Shown here: one piece after another, positions 16,544 through 24,369 of the stretch | Position numbering within the stretch: position 1 is the stretch's first letter | Layout of the letters: the number at the start of each line of letters is the position of its first letter | Source: CAYZXK01 sp964482395 | GTDB taxonomy: Bacteria > Planctomycetota > Phycisphaerae > UBA1845 > Fen-1342 | Length of the DNA: 41,231 nt | NCBI GenBank assembly: GCA_964482395.1 | Contig: CAYZXK010000192.1 | Coordinates: 1-41,231, forward strand | Reading direction: 5' to 3' | Translations under genes and position numbers: made by a program | Notes under the pieces: generated by a model | The model's input: only the letters and a program-made list of their open reading frames with translations | What the model was told of the DNA's origin: nothing | Databases searched by the model: none

Positions 16544-18187
16544 CTGAGCACGGTCATCGGTCGACGCCGTTATCTGACCAACTTCGAGCACCACCGCCTG
16601 CCGCATCTGTTCACCGACGTGCTGGTGGTCGGGTCCGGCGTGGCTGGACTCCAGGCGGCGCTTCACGCGGCCGAGGCCGCCGATGTGTTGGTCATCGCCA
16701 AAGACCGGGTGGAGCAGTCGGCGACCGCGTATGCTCAGGGCGGGATCGCGGCGGCCGTGGGCGAGGGAGATCACCCGGCACGGCACGCTCAGGACACGCT
16801 GGAGGTCGGCTGCGGCTTGGCTCATGCGGAGGTTGTCCGTCAGGTGGTGGGAGAGGCCCCCGAGCTGATCCGCGATCTCCAGGTTGCCGGTGCTTGTTTC
16901 GACGGGCAGGGAGCCAGCCTCGAGACGGGTCGGGAAGGCGGCCACAGCCGGGCGCGGATCGTGCACGCCCGGGATGCCACCGGCCGGGAGATTCTGCGGG
17001 TCTTGCTGGCCCAGGCTCGCAGCCACCCGCGAATTCGCATCTTCGAACATTGTTTCGCCGTCGATCTTTTGACCAGCGCGGGCCAGGTGGTCGGCGTGCT
17101 CACCCACCATCCCAAGTACGGACACCAGATGTTCTGGGCCACCACCACCATCCTGGCCACCGGCGGCTGCGGGCGGGTGTATCGGGAAACCAGCAATCCC
17201 CCGGTCGCGACCGGGGACGGCCTGGCCATGGCCTTCCGGGCCGGAGCGGTGCTGCGCGACCTGGAGATGATCCAGTTTCACCCGACTACGCTCTATGTGG
17301 CGGGGGCGGCACGCGAGCTGATCAGCGAAGCGGTGCGGGGCGAGGGCGCCTACCTGGTCCACCGCGACGGCCAGCGGTTCATGCCGGACTATGACCAGCG
17401 AGGAGAGCTGGCCCCGCGGGATGTGGTCAGCCGGGCCATTGCGGCCGAGATGAAGCGTCGGCAGACGCCGTGTGTGTACCTGGACGTGCGGCATTTTCCG
17501 CCGGGATACTTCGCCCAGCGTTTCCCTAACCTGGCCCGCCTGTGCCAGGATTTCGACATACATCCGCAGCGCGACCTCATCCCGGTCCGCCCCAGTGCGC
17601 ACTACGCAGTCGGTGGAGTGGTGGTGGATCACCAGGGCCAGACCAATTTGCCCGGACTGCTCGCCTGCGGGGAAGTCGCTTCCAGCGGGTTGCACGGGGC
17701 CAATCGCCTGGCCAGCAACTCGCTGCTGGAGGGACTGGTATTCGGTCGGCGGGCCGGCCGACTGGCGGCTAAGCGGACCAGTGCTAACCGGCGCATCAAC
17801 AGCCCCCTGCCGCTCAGCCACCTGCTGCCACGCTCCGCGCGCACCGAGCTGGACCTGACCGACGTGCTCAACAGCCTGACCAGCTTGATGTCGCGAAACG
17901 TGGCCGTGGAGCGGACCGGCGATCGTCTCCGAGAAACCATCGAGATCATCGAGTTCTGGGCCCGATACGTCATGGACAAAGTCTTCGACGAGCCCCGGGC
18001 CTGGGAAACCCAGAACATGCTTACCGTGGCCCTGGGAATTACCACGGGGGCGGCGACCCGCTGCGAGTCCCGGGGAGTGCACTGGCGGGCCGACTTTCCC
18101 GAAACCGACCCGCACTGGCGTTGCCACATTGATCTGGTCCGAGTCGACGAGAGCGTCCAGGTCTCGACCCAGCCGGTGCCCGACTAG
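16544..18187 (+). CDS. nadB: L-aspartate oxidase NadB, probable CTG start
   Basis: Flavoprotein that oxidises L-aspartate to iminoaspartate, the first step of de novo NAD synthesis. The FAD-binding dinucleotide fold is VLVVGSGVAGLQAALHAA; further family blocks are ATAYAQGGIAAAVG, ATGGCGRVYRETSNP, MIQFHPTTLY, the substrate-binding RPSAHY and the FAD block LACGEVASSGLHGANRLASN. The conserved N-terminal segment RRYLTNFEHHRLPHLFTDVL lies upstream of the first standard start (GTG 16619), and no ATG, GTG or TTG is in frame before it. CTG at 16544 follows AGGAGG (16529-16534) by nine bases and gives 547 residues, so it is the best start. Neighbouring nadA and nadC are absent. Confidence 0.92.
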   Translation: MSTVIGRRRYLTNFEHHRLPHLFTDVLVVGSGVAGLQAALHAAEAADVLVIAKDRVEQSATAYAQGGIAAAVGEGDHPARHAQDTLEVGCGLAHAEVVRQVVGEAPELIRDLQVAGACFDGQGASLETGREGGHSRARIVHARDATGREILRVLLAQARSHPRIRIFEHCFAVDLLTSAGQVVGVLTHHPKYGHQMFWATTTILATGGCGRVYRETSNPPVATGDGLAMAFRAGAVLRDLEMIQFHPTTLYVAGAARELISEAVRGEGAYLVHRDGQRFMPDYDQRGELAPRDVVSRAIAAEMKRRQTPCVYLDVRHFPPGYFAQRFPNLARLCQDFDIHPQRDLIPVRPSAHYAVGGVVVDHQGQTNLPGLLACGEVASSGLHGANRLASNSLLEGLVFGRRAGRLAAKRTSANRRINSPLPLSHLLPRSARTELDLTDVLNSLTSLMSRNVAVERTGDRLRETIEIIEFWARYVMDKVFDEPRAWETQNMLTVALGITTGAATRCESRGVHWRADFPETDPHWRCHIDLVRVDESVQVSTQPVPD

Positions 18188-18225
18188 GAGGCGACCCCAC
18201 GCACCGATGGCCGGCAAGACTCACG

Positions 18226-19767
18226 TTGGGCCGACTGGCGGCCGGCTTGATTCTGCTAGGGCTGCTGTGGCGGACCCTGCGATATGCCTTGGGCTTCCCG
18301 ATTTGGGGAGATGAAGCCTTTGTCGCGGTCAACTTCGTGCTCCGCGACCTGCGCGGGCTGATTCGACCGCTGGTCTACGGGCAGATCGCGCCGTTGGGGT
18401 TCATGTGGGCCGAGCTGGGCGTCAGCCGGCTGTTGGGTCTCTCCGAATGGGCGCTGCGCCTAATACCCTTCGTGGCCGGGGTTGCTGCTCTGCTGCTTTT
18501 TTGGCGGTTTTCGGCCTGGGTGCTGCCACGCCGGGCAGCCCTCCTCGCGAGCGGCATCTTTGCCGCTTCGTTCTATCTGGTCCGGCACGGCGCGGAGGTG
18601 AAGCCCTACGCCACCGACCTGCTCATTTCCCTGCTCCTGTCCATGCTGGGCTGGCGGGCGTTTCTCCGTCCGACCGCGACCGGGTGGTGGGTCGGTCTGG
18701 TCGTGGCTGCGGGGCTGGCCGTCTGGTGTTCTTTTCCGGCGGTTTTTGTGGCCGGAAGCGTCGGCCTGCTGCTGGCGTGGCTGACCGTGCGGCAGCGCGG
18801 CCGATGGCCGCTCTTGCTCGGTACGCTCAGCTACGGCCTGGTGCTTTGCGGAAGTTTCCTGGCGATGTACTGGGTTTACGCAAAGCCGCATGCCGAGGCC
18901 GCCGCCCGGCTCAAGGAAATCCCCATGTGGACGGTCGCCTTTCCGCCGCTGCGGCAGCCCGGGGAGCTGCTCAAGTGGCTGGCAGCCATCCACACCGGCC
19001 AGATGCTGGCCTACCCGCACGGCGGCAGCCCGCCCGGCAGCATCGCCACCCTGTTGCTGGTAGTGCTCGGGAGTATCAGATTGTGGCGGACCCAGCGGCC
19101 TTTGCTGCTGCTTCTGCTGGGGCCCCTACCCCTGACGTTTTTGGCGGCCGCCATCCGGGCCTACCCCTACGGCGGCTCGGCCCGTACTTCCCTTTACCTG
19201 GCGCCCGCATTCTGCCTCCTGGCCGGGCTGGGGCTATTTGTGACCCTCAGATACCTCCTGCGCGGAGCACGATTCCGCGTCGGTCTGACGATTTCCGCCG
19301 GTGCCCTCGCGGCTTTCATGCTCGGGGGCATGGTGGCTGACGGGCTCCGCCCATATCAGTCAGCGGCATCCCAGCGGAGCCGGCAGGCCGTCCTAGCGGT
19401 CACCAGGCAGACCCGGCCCAACGACCGCTGGGTGGTGTTCAACGCCGACCGACCGGTTCCCTACGCTCCATACCTGGGCGAATGGCGAGGAGTCGGCGGG
19501 CAGTTCGTATTTGACGTGCTGCGCTTCGCTCCAGTCCAACTAAGCTGGGCTCCGCCACCGGAAAGCGTCGAGCTGCCCGCCGGCGGCCGGGTATGGCTGC
19601 TGGTCTATCGGGCGGTACACAAGAAGGTCAGTTTCCCCGAAGATCAGTTGGCGACCTACCTGGCGACCATGCGCCGGCGGCTCGGAACATTCGAACACCA
19701 GAGCTACGGCATTAAGGACCAGCCCGGCAAGATCGAGTCGGTGGAAGTCTACCGATTCGGTTCTTAG
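18226..19767 (+). CDS. GT39-like membrane glycosyltransferase
   Basis: A 513-residue multi-pass membrane protein of the PMT/ArnT (GT-C) fold, which moves a sugar from a polyprenyl-phosphate donor. The first periplasmic loop has the family acidic motif in FPIWGDEAFVAVNF; later comes RHGAEVKPYATDLLIS, also typical. About ten hydrophobic segments follow, and the last 130 residues form a soluble domain. The start is uncertain: TTG at 18226 is used, since the ATG at 18207 is out of frame and hits a stop quickly. AGGAGG at 18186-18191 overlaps the nadB stop, which suggests co-expression. Acceptor and sugar cannot be told from the sequence. Confidence 0.8.
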   Translation: MGRLAAGLILLGLLWRTLRYALGFPIWGDEAFVAVNFVLRDLRGLIRPLVYGQIAPLGFMWAELGVSRLLGLSEWALRLIPFVAGVAALLLFWRFSAWVLPRRAALLASGIFAASFYLVRHGAEVKPYATDLLISLLLSMLGWRAFLRPTATGWWVGLVVAAGLAVWCSFPAVFVAGSVGLLLAWLTVRQRGRWPLLLGTLSYGLVLCGSFLAMYWVYAKPHAEAAARLKEIPMWTVAFPPLRQPGELLKWLAAIHTGQMLAYPHGGSPPGSIATLLLVVLGSIRLWRTQRPLLLLLLGPLPLTFLAAAIRAYPYGGSARTSLYLAPAFCLLAGLGLFVTLRYLLRGARFRVGLTISAGALAAFMLGGMVADGLRPYQSAASQRSRQAVLAVTRQTRPNDRWVVFNADRPVPYAPYLGEWRGVGGQFVFDVLRFAPVQLSWAPPPESVELPAGGRVWLLVYRAVHKKVSFPEDQLATYLATMRRRLGTFEHQSYGIKDQPGKIESVEVYRFGS

Positions 19768-19791
19768 TCGCCTGTACAACTTGGCAGCCGA

Positions 19792-20148
19792 ATGGCAGGC
19801 AGAAGCCAAGTTTCCAATCCAGCCCCGGCTCGCGCCACCGCTGATCTCGGGCAGGGCGGCCGGCTCGATGAGGAACAGTTCCGGACCGTGTTGCGGGTCG
19901 ACGGTAGACCCCACGCTTTCGGCAAAAGCAGTTGCGAAGACGACTCGACCGCGGATTGGGCGGACCGGTGGTCGGGCGCGGCGTTGCTGGTGTCTGCTCA
20001 CCCGATCGCGCTTCGTGGCCTCCACCCGGCTGACGCCTTCGAAGCGGCTCCCAAGTTGGTGGAGCCGGCAAGCCGGCCCGCGCCAGCGTCTGCCCCTCAA
20101 CGGCAGCCGCGAACTTCCACGGCTGAAACCGTCTTGGGCTGCGACTGA
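19792..20148 (+). CDS. Small hypothetical ORF, doubtful
   Basis: A 118-codon frame from ATG to TGA with moderately G/C-rich third positions. It has no recognised motif, no signal peptide and no ribosome binding site. It is the only plausible plus-strand gene in the roughly 790-base space between the glycosyltransferase and the cysteine-rich gene. It may equally be noncoding or decayed DNA; a minus-strand frame also crosses this stretch. Confidence 0.2.
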   Translation: MAGRSQVSNPAPARATADLGQGGRLDEEQFRTVLRVDGRPHAFGKSSCEDDSTADWADRWSGAALLVSAHPIALRGLHPADAFEAAPKLVEPASRPAPASAPQRQPRTSTAETVLGCD

Positions 20149-20269
20149 GGCGGTCCGGGGCAGGTTGTGATACGGCTTCGCTGGCGACGTTCCGCCCCGC
20201 CCGGTGGCTCCGCTGGATGCCTGGCCTAGAGCGTGCGGTGCGGAATGACTGTCCCGCAGCTTCGGGCGG

Positions 20270-20362
20270 CAGGCAGGGCACAGCATGACCTTCAGCATGT
20301 AAGTTTTGTCTCGATCCGGTCTCCGGCGGACAACGCGAGCGTCGTCGATCACGACGCGTGTT
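20270..20362 (-). pseudogene. Relic of a PilZ-domain gene
   Basis: The minus strand reads DARVVRRRPDRDKTYMLKV, which matches the end of the intact PilZ protein at 22496-22801 (DARVVRRRPDQDGTCVVGV). At DNA level 20312-20343 and 22552-22583 agree at 28 of 32 bases. Upstream no PilZ N-terminus (RxxxR, DxSxxG) is found, and downstream the frame runs on without resemblance. It is probably the C-terminal remnant of a second PilZ gene. Confidence 0.45.
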
Positions 20363-20465
20363 GGGCAGCGGGACGCTCGGCGGCCCGTGCACGCGACGCG
20401 GAAGGCCGCCATATGCTGTGTGAGCTTAAGTCCTTATACAGCCACGTGTTATCGTTTTTCTTGAC

Positions 20466-20493
20466 TTGACAGCGCGTGCGCCGAGATTACACT
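20466..20493 (+). promoter_or_regulatory. Promoter of the cysteine-rich protein gene
   Basis: A perfect TTGACA (20466-20471), 16-base spacer and TACACT (20488-20493). The predicted transcript starts near 20500, which argues against the ATG at 20498 and for the ATG at 20555 as start. Confidence 0.6.
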
Positions 20494-20554
20494 TGTAATG
20501 TGTCCAAGCGCCGACGGACGGGCCGATTGGCGCGATTGGGTCAAAGGGCCACAT

Positions 20555-20941
20555 ATGGAGGTTCCAAACTATGAACAGCTTGGCAAGCCGGGTCTGCTGC
20601 TCAAGAAGTTAGGAGGCCATGTTACGAAACGCGCCGGTACGCTTCTAGGGACGGTAGATGGTACGGCTGGGCGGTTCTGTCTGCTGGTGCTGTTGTGCCT
20701 GGCGGTTTGCGTGGGCGCACGGCCCGACTGGGGCGCGGCCTGCGACGGGAGTTGCAGCGCACCCGCGGACAGCGACGATTGCGGCTTGTGCTGCAAGAAC
20801 AACAACGAGTGCCAGAACTGTTGCGGCGCCAACTTCAAGAAGGGTACGCCGGCCTACAATTATTGTCACAGCTGCTGTTCGGTTATGCCGGAGATCGATC
20901 TCCAGGTAGGCGAGCCCACGCCGGCGCAGGGCGATTTCTAA
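20555..20941 (+). CDS. Small exported cysteine-rich protein with three CxxCC motifs
   Basis: A 128-residue protein of unknown function. A charged N-terminal region of about 40 residues is followed by a hydrophobic segment (FCLLVLLCLAVCVGA, 41-55), probably a signal peptide or anchor, and then a compact domain with 11 cysteines (63, 67, 76, 79, 80, 86, 89, 90, 104, 107, 108). These form CDGSC and three CxxCC motifs: CGLCC, CQNCC and CHSCC. The tail is acidic with no cysteine. The pattern suits metal binding or a knot of disulfide bonds, but no known family is recognised. Start is uncertain: ATG 20498 is in frame but upstream of the predicted transcript start. An exported redoxin-like protein follows 250 bases later. 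Confidence 0.65.
   Translation: MEVPNYEQLGKPGLLLKKLGGHVTKRAGTLLGTVDGTAGRFCLLVLLCLAVCVGARPDWGAACDGSCSAPADSDDCGLCCKNNNECQNCCGANFKKGTPAYNYCHSCCSVMPEIDLQVGEPTPAQGDF
20571..20648 (+). other. Two tiny out-of-frame ORFs with ribosome binding sites inside the cysteine-rich gene
   Basis: ATG 20571 follows GGAGG by eight bases and encodes MNSLASRVCCSRS before TAG; ATG 20619 follows AGGAGG by two bases and encodes MLRNAPVRF before TAG. Both are in the +1 frame relative to the cysteine-rich protein. Their ribosome binding sites are stronger than that of the main ORF. They may be chance, leader peptides, or a sign that the main start is misread or the gene has a frameshift. Confidence 0.3.
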
Positions 20942-21193
20942 GCGGCAGTCCCCAGTGAGCGAGGACGGTCGGGACGCGAAGCCCGAGCGAGCCGCGTCGA
21001 TCACGGCGCCTGTTCGGCACGCGGAGCCTCGTGTTCGGCCGACCCGTGCCGCTCGCTCCGGCCGGCGAGCCGCGTTGCCGGACAGCAGTGTAGGCCGTTG
21101 GCTCGCGGAATACCGGCGCCTAGCGCGGGGCTGCTCAGGCCGTGTATCACTATCGGGTGCGGAGCCGATATCTTAAGGGCCGAGGAGGCGGCC

Positions 21194-22369
21194 ATGCCTG
21201 GAACGTTGTTGGCTTTGCTGCTCCTAACTTCAAGTAGTGATCGGACGGTCACTCTGGATGCCAAGCACTGGTGGAATCCGGTGCCGATCCAGATTCCCGA
21301 TGATCGAACCTACGTGGTTCTGCTCTTTTCTACGCAGCTTCAGGCGGACTGGCCGAAGATTATTGACTCGCTGCACAAGCTGGATAGCCGCCCCGATGTG
21401 GTGGTAATGGCGCTTTCGGCCGAGCCAAAGGCGCGGGTGGAGCCCTTCGTCGAGAAACACAAAATCCGATTCGCGGTCGGCGCAGGCGCCACCCTGCATC
21501 GGCGGCTGGGAATCTGGCATTGGCCCAAGCTGCTGATCTGGCGTTCCAGTCCGGGGCGGGCCAGCAGCTTGGACTGCCCGGTTCAGGAACTTACGGTCGA
21601 AGGGTTGAGGGAGCTGGAGCGGGCCCTGGAAGCGCAGACGAGTCAACCGTCGGACTCGAAGAGCCCCCCGACCACCCAGCCGACGGGTTCGGCCGTGCCG
21701 CCTGCCGAGTTGAACGCCCTGCGCCGACAAGCGTTGCAAGCCGACGACTTTGCTGATCGGGTGCGAGCGCTACGTCGGTTGCGTGAGATGCTCCCGCCCG
21801 AACCATTCCTGGCGATCTGCGACGAAATGCTGGCCGGCGACCCGCCGCCGTCCTCGAGTTATCCGCCGAGTTACTACAGGCGCATCGAGTACGAGCGTCA
21901 GCTTGGTGACCCCTCGGTACGCGAGAAGCGCCCTTTTTTCTGTCCGTCGGAACAGGTTCTCTTCGGGACGCAGCCCATGGGAGCAGTGGACCGCGTAGCG
22001 GTCGAATTGCGGGCTGCGGCGTATGAGGATATGCCGCCGGAGGCGCTGCTGGCGGAGTATATGCGGTGCCTGGAGGAGCCCGACTCCCCGGTCAGTCTGA
22101 TGCTCCGGGTGCGCCTACAGGAGCCGCTGGAGAAGCTGGCGAACACGCACAAGGCACTGCTCCGAGATATTTCGCTTGAGCTGTTCACGCTGGAGCCCGA
22201 CCCAGCTTTGCGATCGGCCTGCGTACTTCACTTGATGCTCGCGTGCCCGCCCGGCGATATCGACACTGCGCGGCATGTGGAGCAGTTCCTCGAGGCCGAG
22301 GCCGACCGGATAAATGTGCGCCCGGTAATCCGGTATGTATTGGAATACCTATACACTGGAGTCGATTAG
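21194..22369 (+). CDS. Exported redoxin-like protein without CxxC, with helical C-terminal part
   Basis: A 391-residue protein. ATG at 21194 is preceded by GAGGAGG at six bases. A short hydrophobic N-terminus (MPGTLLALLLLTSSS) suggests export. Residues about 25-130 resemble a TlpA/redoxin thioredoxin-like fold: YVVLLFSTQLQADWPKIIDS in place of the usual strand and active site, then VVVMALSAEPKARVEPFVEK and FAVGAGATLHRRLGIWHWPK with the cis-Pro region. The CxxC pair is missing, so thiol-disulfide exchange is unlikely; a binding or structural role is more likely. After a Ser/Pro/Thr linker there is a helical domain of about 180 residues without a recognised family. It may belong with the cysteine-rich protein upstream. 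Confidence 0.7.
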   Translation: MPGTLLALLLLTSSSDRTVTLDAKHWWNPVPIQIPDDRTYVVLLFSTQLQADWPKIIDSLHKLDSRPDVVVMALSAEPKARVEPFVEKHKIRFAVGAGATLHRRLGIWHWPKLLIWRSSPGRASSLDCPVQELTVEGLRELERALEAQTSQPSDSKSPPTTQPTGSAVPPAELNALRRQALQADDFADRVRALRRLREMLPPEPFLAICDEMLAGDPPPSSSYPPSYYRRIEYERQLGDPSVREKRPFFCPSEQVLFGTQPMGAVDRVAVELRAAAYEDMPPEALLAEYMRCLEEPDSPVSLMLRVRLQEPLEKLANTHKALLRDISLELFTLEPDPALRSACVLHLMLACPPGDIDTARHVEQFLEAEADRINVRPVIRYVLEYLYTGVD

Positions 22370-22495
22370 CGCCCGGGGCGTCACTCCGCCCGGCCCTACG
22401 ACTCTGAGGGTCTGGCCAGTCGGTCGAGTTCGGGAGTCTCCTCGCGTGCTCCATGCCCCCGGGCGCTCGCTCTTTTCGCGCCCAAGGTAGCACCG

Positions 22496-22801
22496 TCACC
22501 AAGCGCGCCGCACCGGCCGGAACTCGACCCCCACCACGCAGGTACCGTCCTGATCCGGCCGCCGCCGGACAACGCGAGCATCGCGGGCCAGCCACCAGTT
22601 CCGACCCGGCCCGAGTTCTACCTCTAGTGACAGCAGCGAGCCGAGCTGCATCGCCCGGCGGACCGGCATCCGCAGGCCGGCTCCGGCCGGGGAGAGATCC
22701 ACCAGCTCGCAGTGCCCGCTGTGCGGGCCGGAATGCCAGCGCACCGGCTCCCGGACCGGCACACGCACCTGACGACGACGATCCCAATAACGTGTCAGCA
22801 T
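22496..22801 (-). CDS. PilZ-domain protein (c-di-GMP receptor)
   Basis: A 101-residue single-domain PilZ protein. Both c-di-GMP motifs are present: RxxxR (R9 to R13 in DRRRQVR) and DxSxxG (DLSPAG, 35-40). The remaining strands end in GVEFRPV, as is usual. It probably changes conformation on binding c-di-GMP and acts on a partner for motility, secretion or surface attachment; no partner gene is adjacent. ATG at 22801 has a G-rich stretch (AGGGGTGG) just upstream. A decayed copy of its C-terminus lies at 20270-20362. Confidence 0.88.
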   Translation of the reverse strand: MLTRYWDRRRQVRVPVREPVRWHSGPHSGHCELVDLSPAGAGLRMPVRRAMQLGSLLSLEVELGPGRNWWLARDARVVRRRPDQDGTCVVGVEFRPVRRAW

Positions 22802-23014
22802 CTACCACCCCTTGCTGACAACGTCGGTCAGGCGCCGCCGGTCGTTGACTCCGACCGCCGATGATAAAACTCGCCGTCGTTGGCATCCTGATTCCGGTAT
22901 GGGTTGGCAATTCCCGCCGGCGACCGCCTTTTTCGTGGAAGGAAGCACTGTCGCAACGGAAACTGGAGATGCCAGCCAGGTGTGGTCACCCCATAAGCTA
23001 CCGTCCGCGGCCGG

Positions 23015-23824
23015 TTATCCGCCAGCTCGGTCCGATAGGACGTCGGTCATGGTGTACAATCCCGGTGGGCGTCCCTGGAGCCACCGAGCGGCGCGCAACG
23101 CGCCGGCCGCGAAAGTTTGGCGTGAAAAAGCCCGGTGCCGCAAGGTGAGCGATTCGGCCGGCGAGCTGAAATGCACCTCATGTTCCCCGACGAACCCTCC
23201 CATGCGCAGGGCGTGCACGCCGATCTGACCCGCTGGACGGGGTCCGCACCGACCGCTCCGGCCATGCACCGCGACCTGGTCGATGTCCTGGCCGCGAGCC
23301 CGGCCGACCGCCTCCAGCAAGGCTCGCGCGGTTCCGCTGGGCGCGTCGACTTTGTCGCGGTGGTGGGTCTCGCAGATTTCCACATCCCAGGTGTCGTCGA
23401 GCCTGGCGGCCAGTTCGGCCGTTGTCGCCAGCATCAGATTTACGCCGACGCTCATGTTCGGCGACCAGAGGACCGGTATTCGCTCGGCAGCCGACCGCAG
23501 CGTGGCCTGCTGGGTCTGGTCCAGTCCGGTGGTACCGCTTACCAGCGGCACGTCGTGGCTGGCACACCAATTGGCCCAAGTCTGACATCCCGCCGGGGTA
23601 GTGAACTCGATCAATGCGTCGCAAGGCACGGGCACGTCCGTTCCGACCGGAACGCCCAGCGGGGTGGACCCCACCATCTGGCCGGCATCCTGGCCCAGGC
23701 ATGGATCGCCAGGCACTGTGACGGCAGCAACGACCGCCAGGGTCGGATCGCGGTCGGCCAGTTCGATCAGTGCTCGTCCCATCCGCCCGGTGCAGCCGAC
23801 GATAGCCAGGCGTAGCGGGGTCAT
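23015..23824 (-). CDS. dapB: 4-hydroxy-tetrahydrodipicolinate reductase DapB
   Basis: NAD(P)H-dependent reductase in the diaminopimelate/lysine pathway, supplying the cell wall cross-link residue and lysine. The 269-residue protein has the nucleotide-binding GCTGRMG (10-16), VSGTTGLDQTQ, NMSVGVNLM and the catalytic signature HHRDKVDAPSGTA at 154-166 (His155 and Lys158 likely catalytic). Its ATG overlaps the stop of the upstream TPR gene by four bases (ATGA), so the two are translationally coupled. The C-terminal GLYTMTDVL is also typical. Other dap genes are not in the window. Confidence 0.95.
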   Translation of the reverse strand: MTPLRLAIVGCTGRMGRALIELADRDPTLAVVAAVTVPGDPCLGQDAGQMVGSTPLGVPVGTDVPVPCDALIEFTTPAGCQTWANWCASHDVPLVSGTTGLDQTQQATLRSAAERIPVLWSPNMSVGVNLMLATTAELAARLDDTWDVEICETHHRDKVDAPSGTARALLEAVGRARGQDIDQVAVHGRSGRCGPRPAGQIGVHALRMGGFVGEHEVHFSSPAESLTLRHRAFSRQTFAAGALRAARWLQGRPPGLYTMTDVLSDRAGG

Positions 23825-24129
23825 AAGAGGGTCTCCAGCAGCTCTTTCATCTTGTCCACGGTGTGCGATTCGCCCCGGGCCGCGGCGACGTCGATACCCT
23901 TACGCAGCGTTGCCGCGGCGGCCCGGGGCTGGCCGAGTTTGATCTGAGCGCGCGCCTTCTGGAAGTACGCGGCTGAGTAGTGGGGGTCGATCGTCAGGGT
24001 GCGGTCGAAGGCGGCCTCCGCTTCCGCCCAGCGCTTGAGTTGCATGCATTCCAGGCCGACGGCGTAACGGGCCAGCGGGTCCTCGGGCTGCGCGTCTGCC
24101 AGTTTCTGCAACTGCTCCAACCGTGACAC
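23821..24129 (-). CDS. Small TPR protein coupled to dapB
   Basis: A 102-residue protein made almost entirely of three TPR-like helix pairs: DPLARYAVGLECMQLKRWAEAE, HYSAAYFQKARAQIKLGQPRAA and a C-terminal pair ending MKELLETLL. GTG at 24129 is the only upstream start. No signal peptide, so it is cytoplasmic. Its stop overlaps the dapB start by four bases; a similar small TPR gene beside dapB may be a planctomycete arrangement, but this cannot be checked here. Partner unknown. Confidence 0.8.
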   Translation of the reverse strand: MSRLEQLQKLADAQPEDPLARYAVGLECMQLKRWAEAEAAFDRTLTIDPHYSAAYFQKARAQIKLGQPRAAAATLRKGIDVAAARGESHTVDKMKELLETLL

Positions 24130-24369
24130 GGGCGGTTGCTCACTGCCGATCGCCCGGCTACCTGGCGTCGGGTCCCTCTACACCGACCGCAGAGGTCGGA
24201 GGCGGCCCGGGCGGTACGTCGCGGGCATCCGGTCGGCGGCGCGGTGCTCAGCAGGCGGTCGGCCGCCAAGAAGGGGCGATCGGTCCGACGATTTCGCTCT
24301 CAGCATCAAGGGCTCTGCTGACCCCGGCGCTTTTCGTCCGGTCTGTGCTCAATGTTCAGGCACGCCGAT

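Noticed and set aside
15959..18217. A 752-codon open frame on the minus strand over fau and nadB
   Set aside because: It is antisense to two confidently identified enzymes in GC-rich DNA, has no family motif and only reflects high third-position GC.
19540..20412. A 290-codon minus-strand frame between the GT39 and cysteine-rich genes
   Set aside because: Its 3' third is antisense to the GT39 gene and only a short PilZ-like piece is recognisable, so a relic is more likely than a full gene.
20658..20909. Cysteine/Arg-rich alternative frame across the CxxCC gene
   Set aside because: Frame shadow with Ala/Arg/Thr-rich sequence; the in-frame reading has patterned CxxCC motifs and an export segment.
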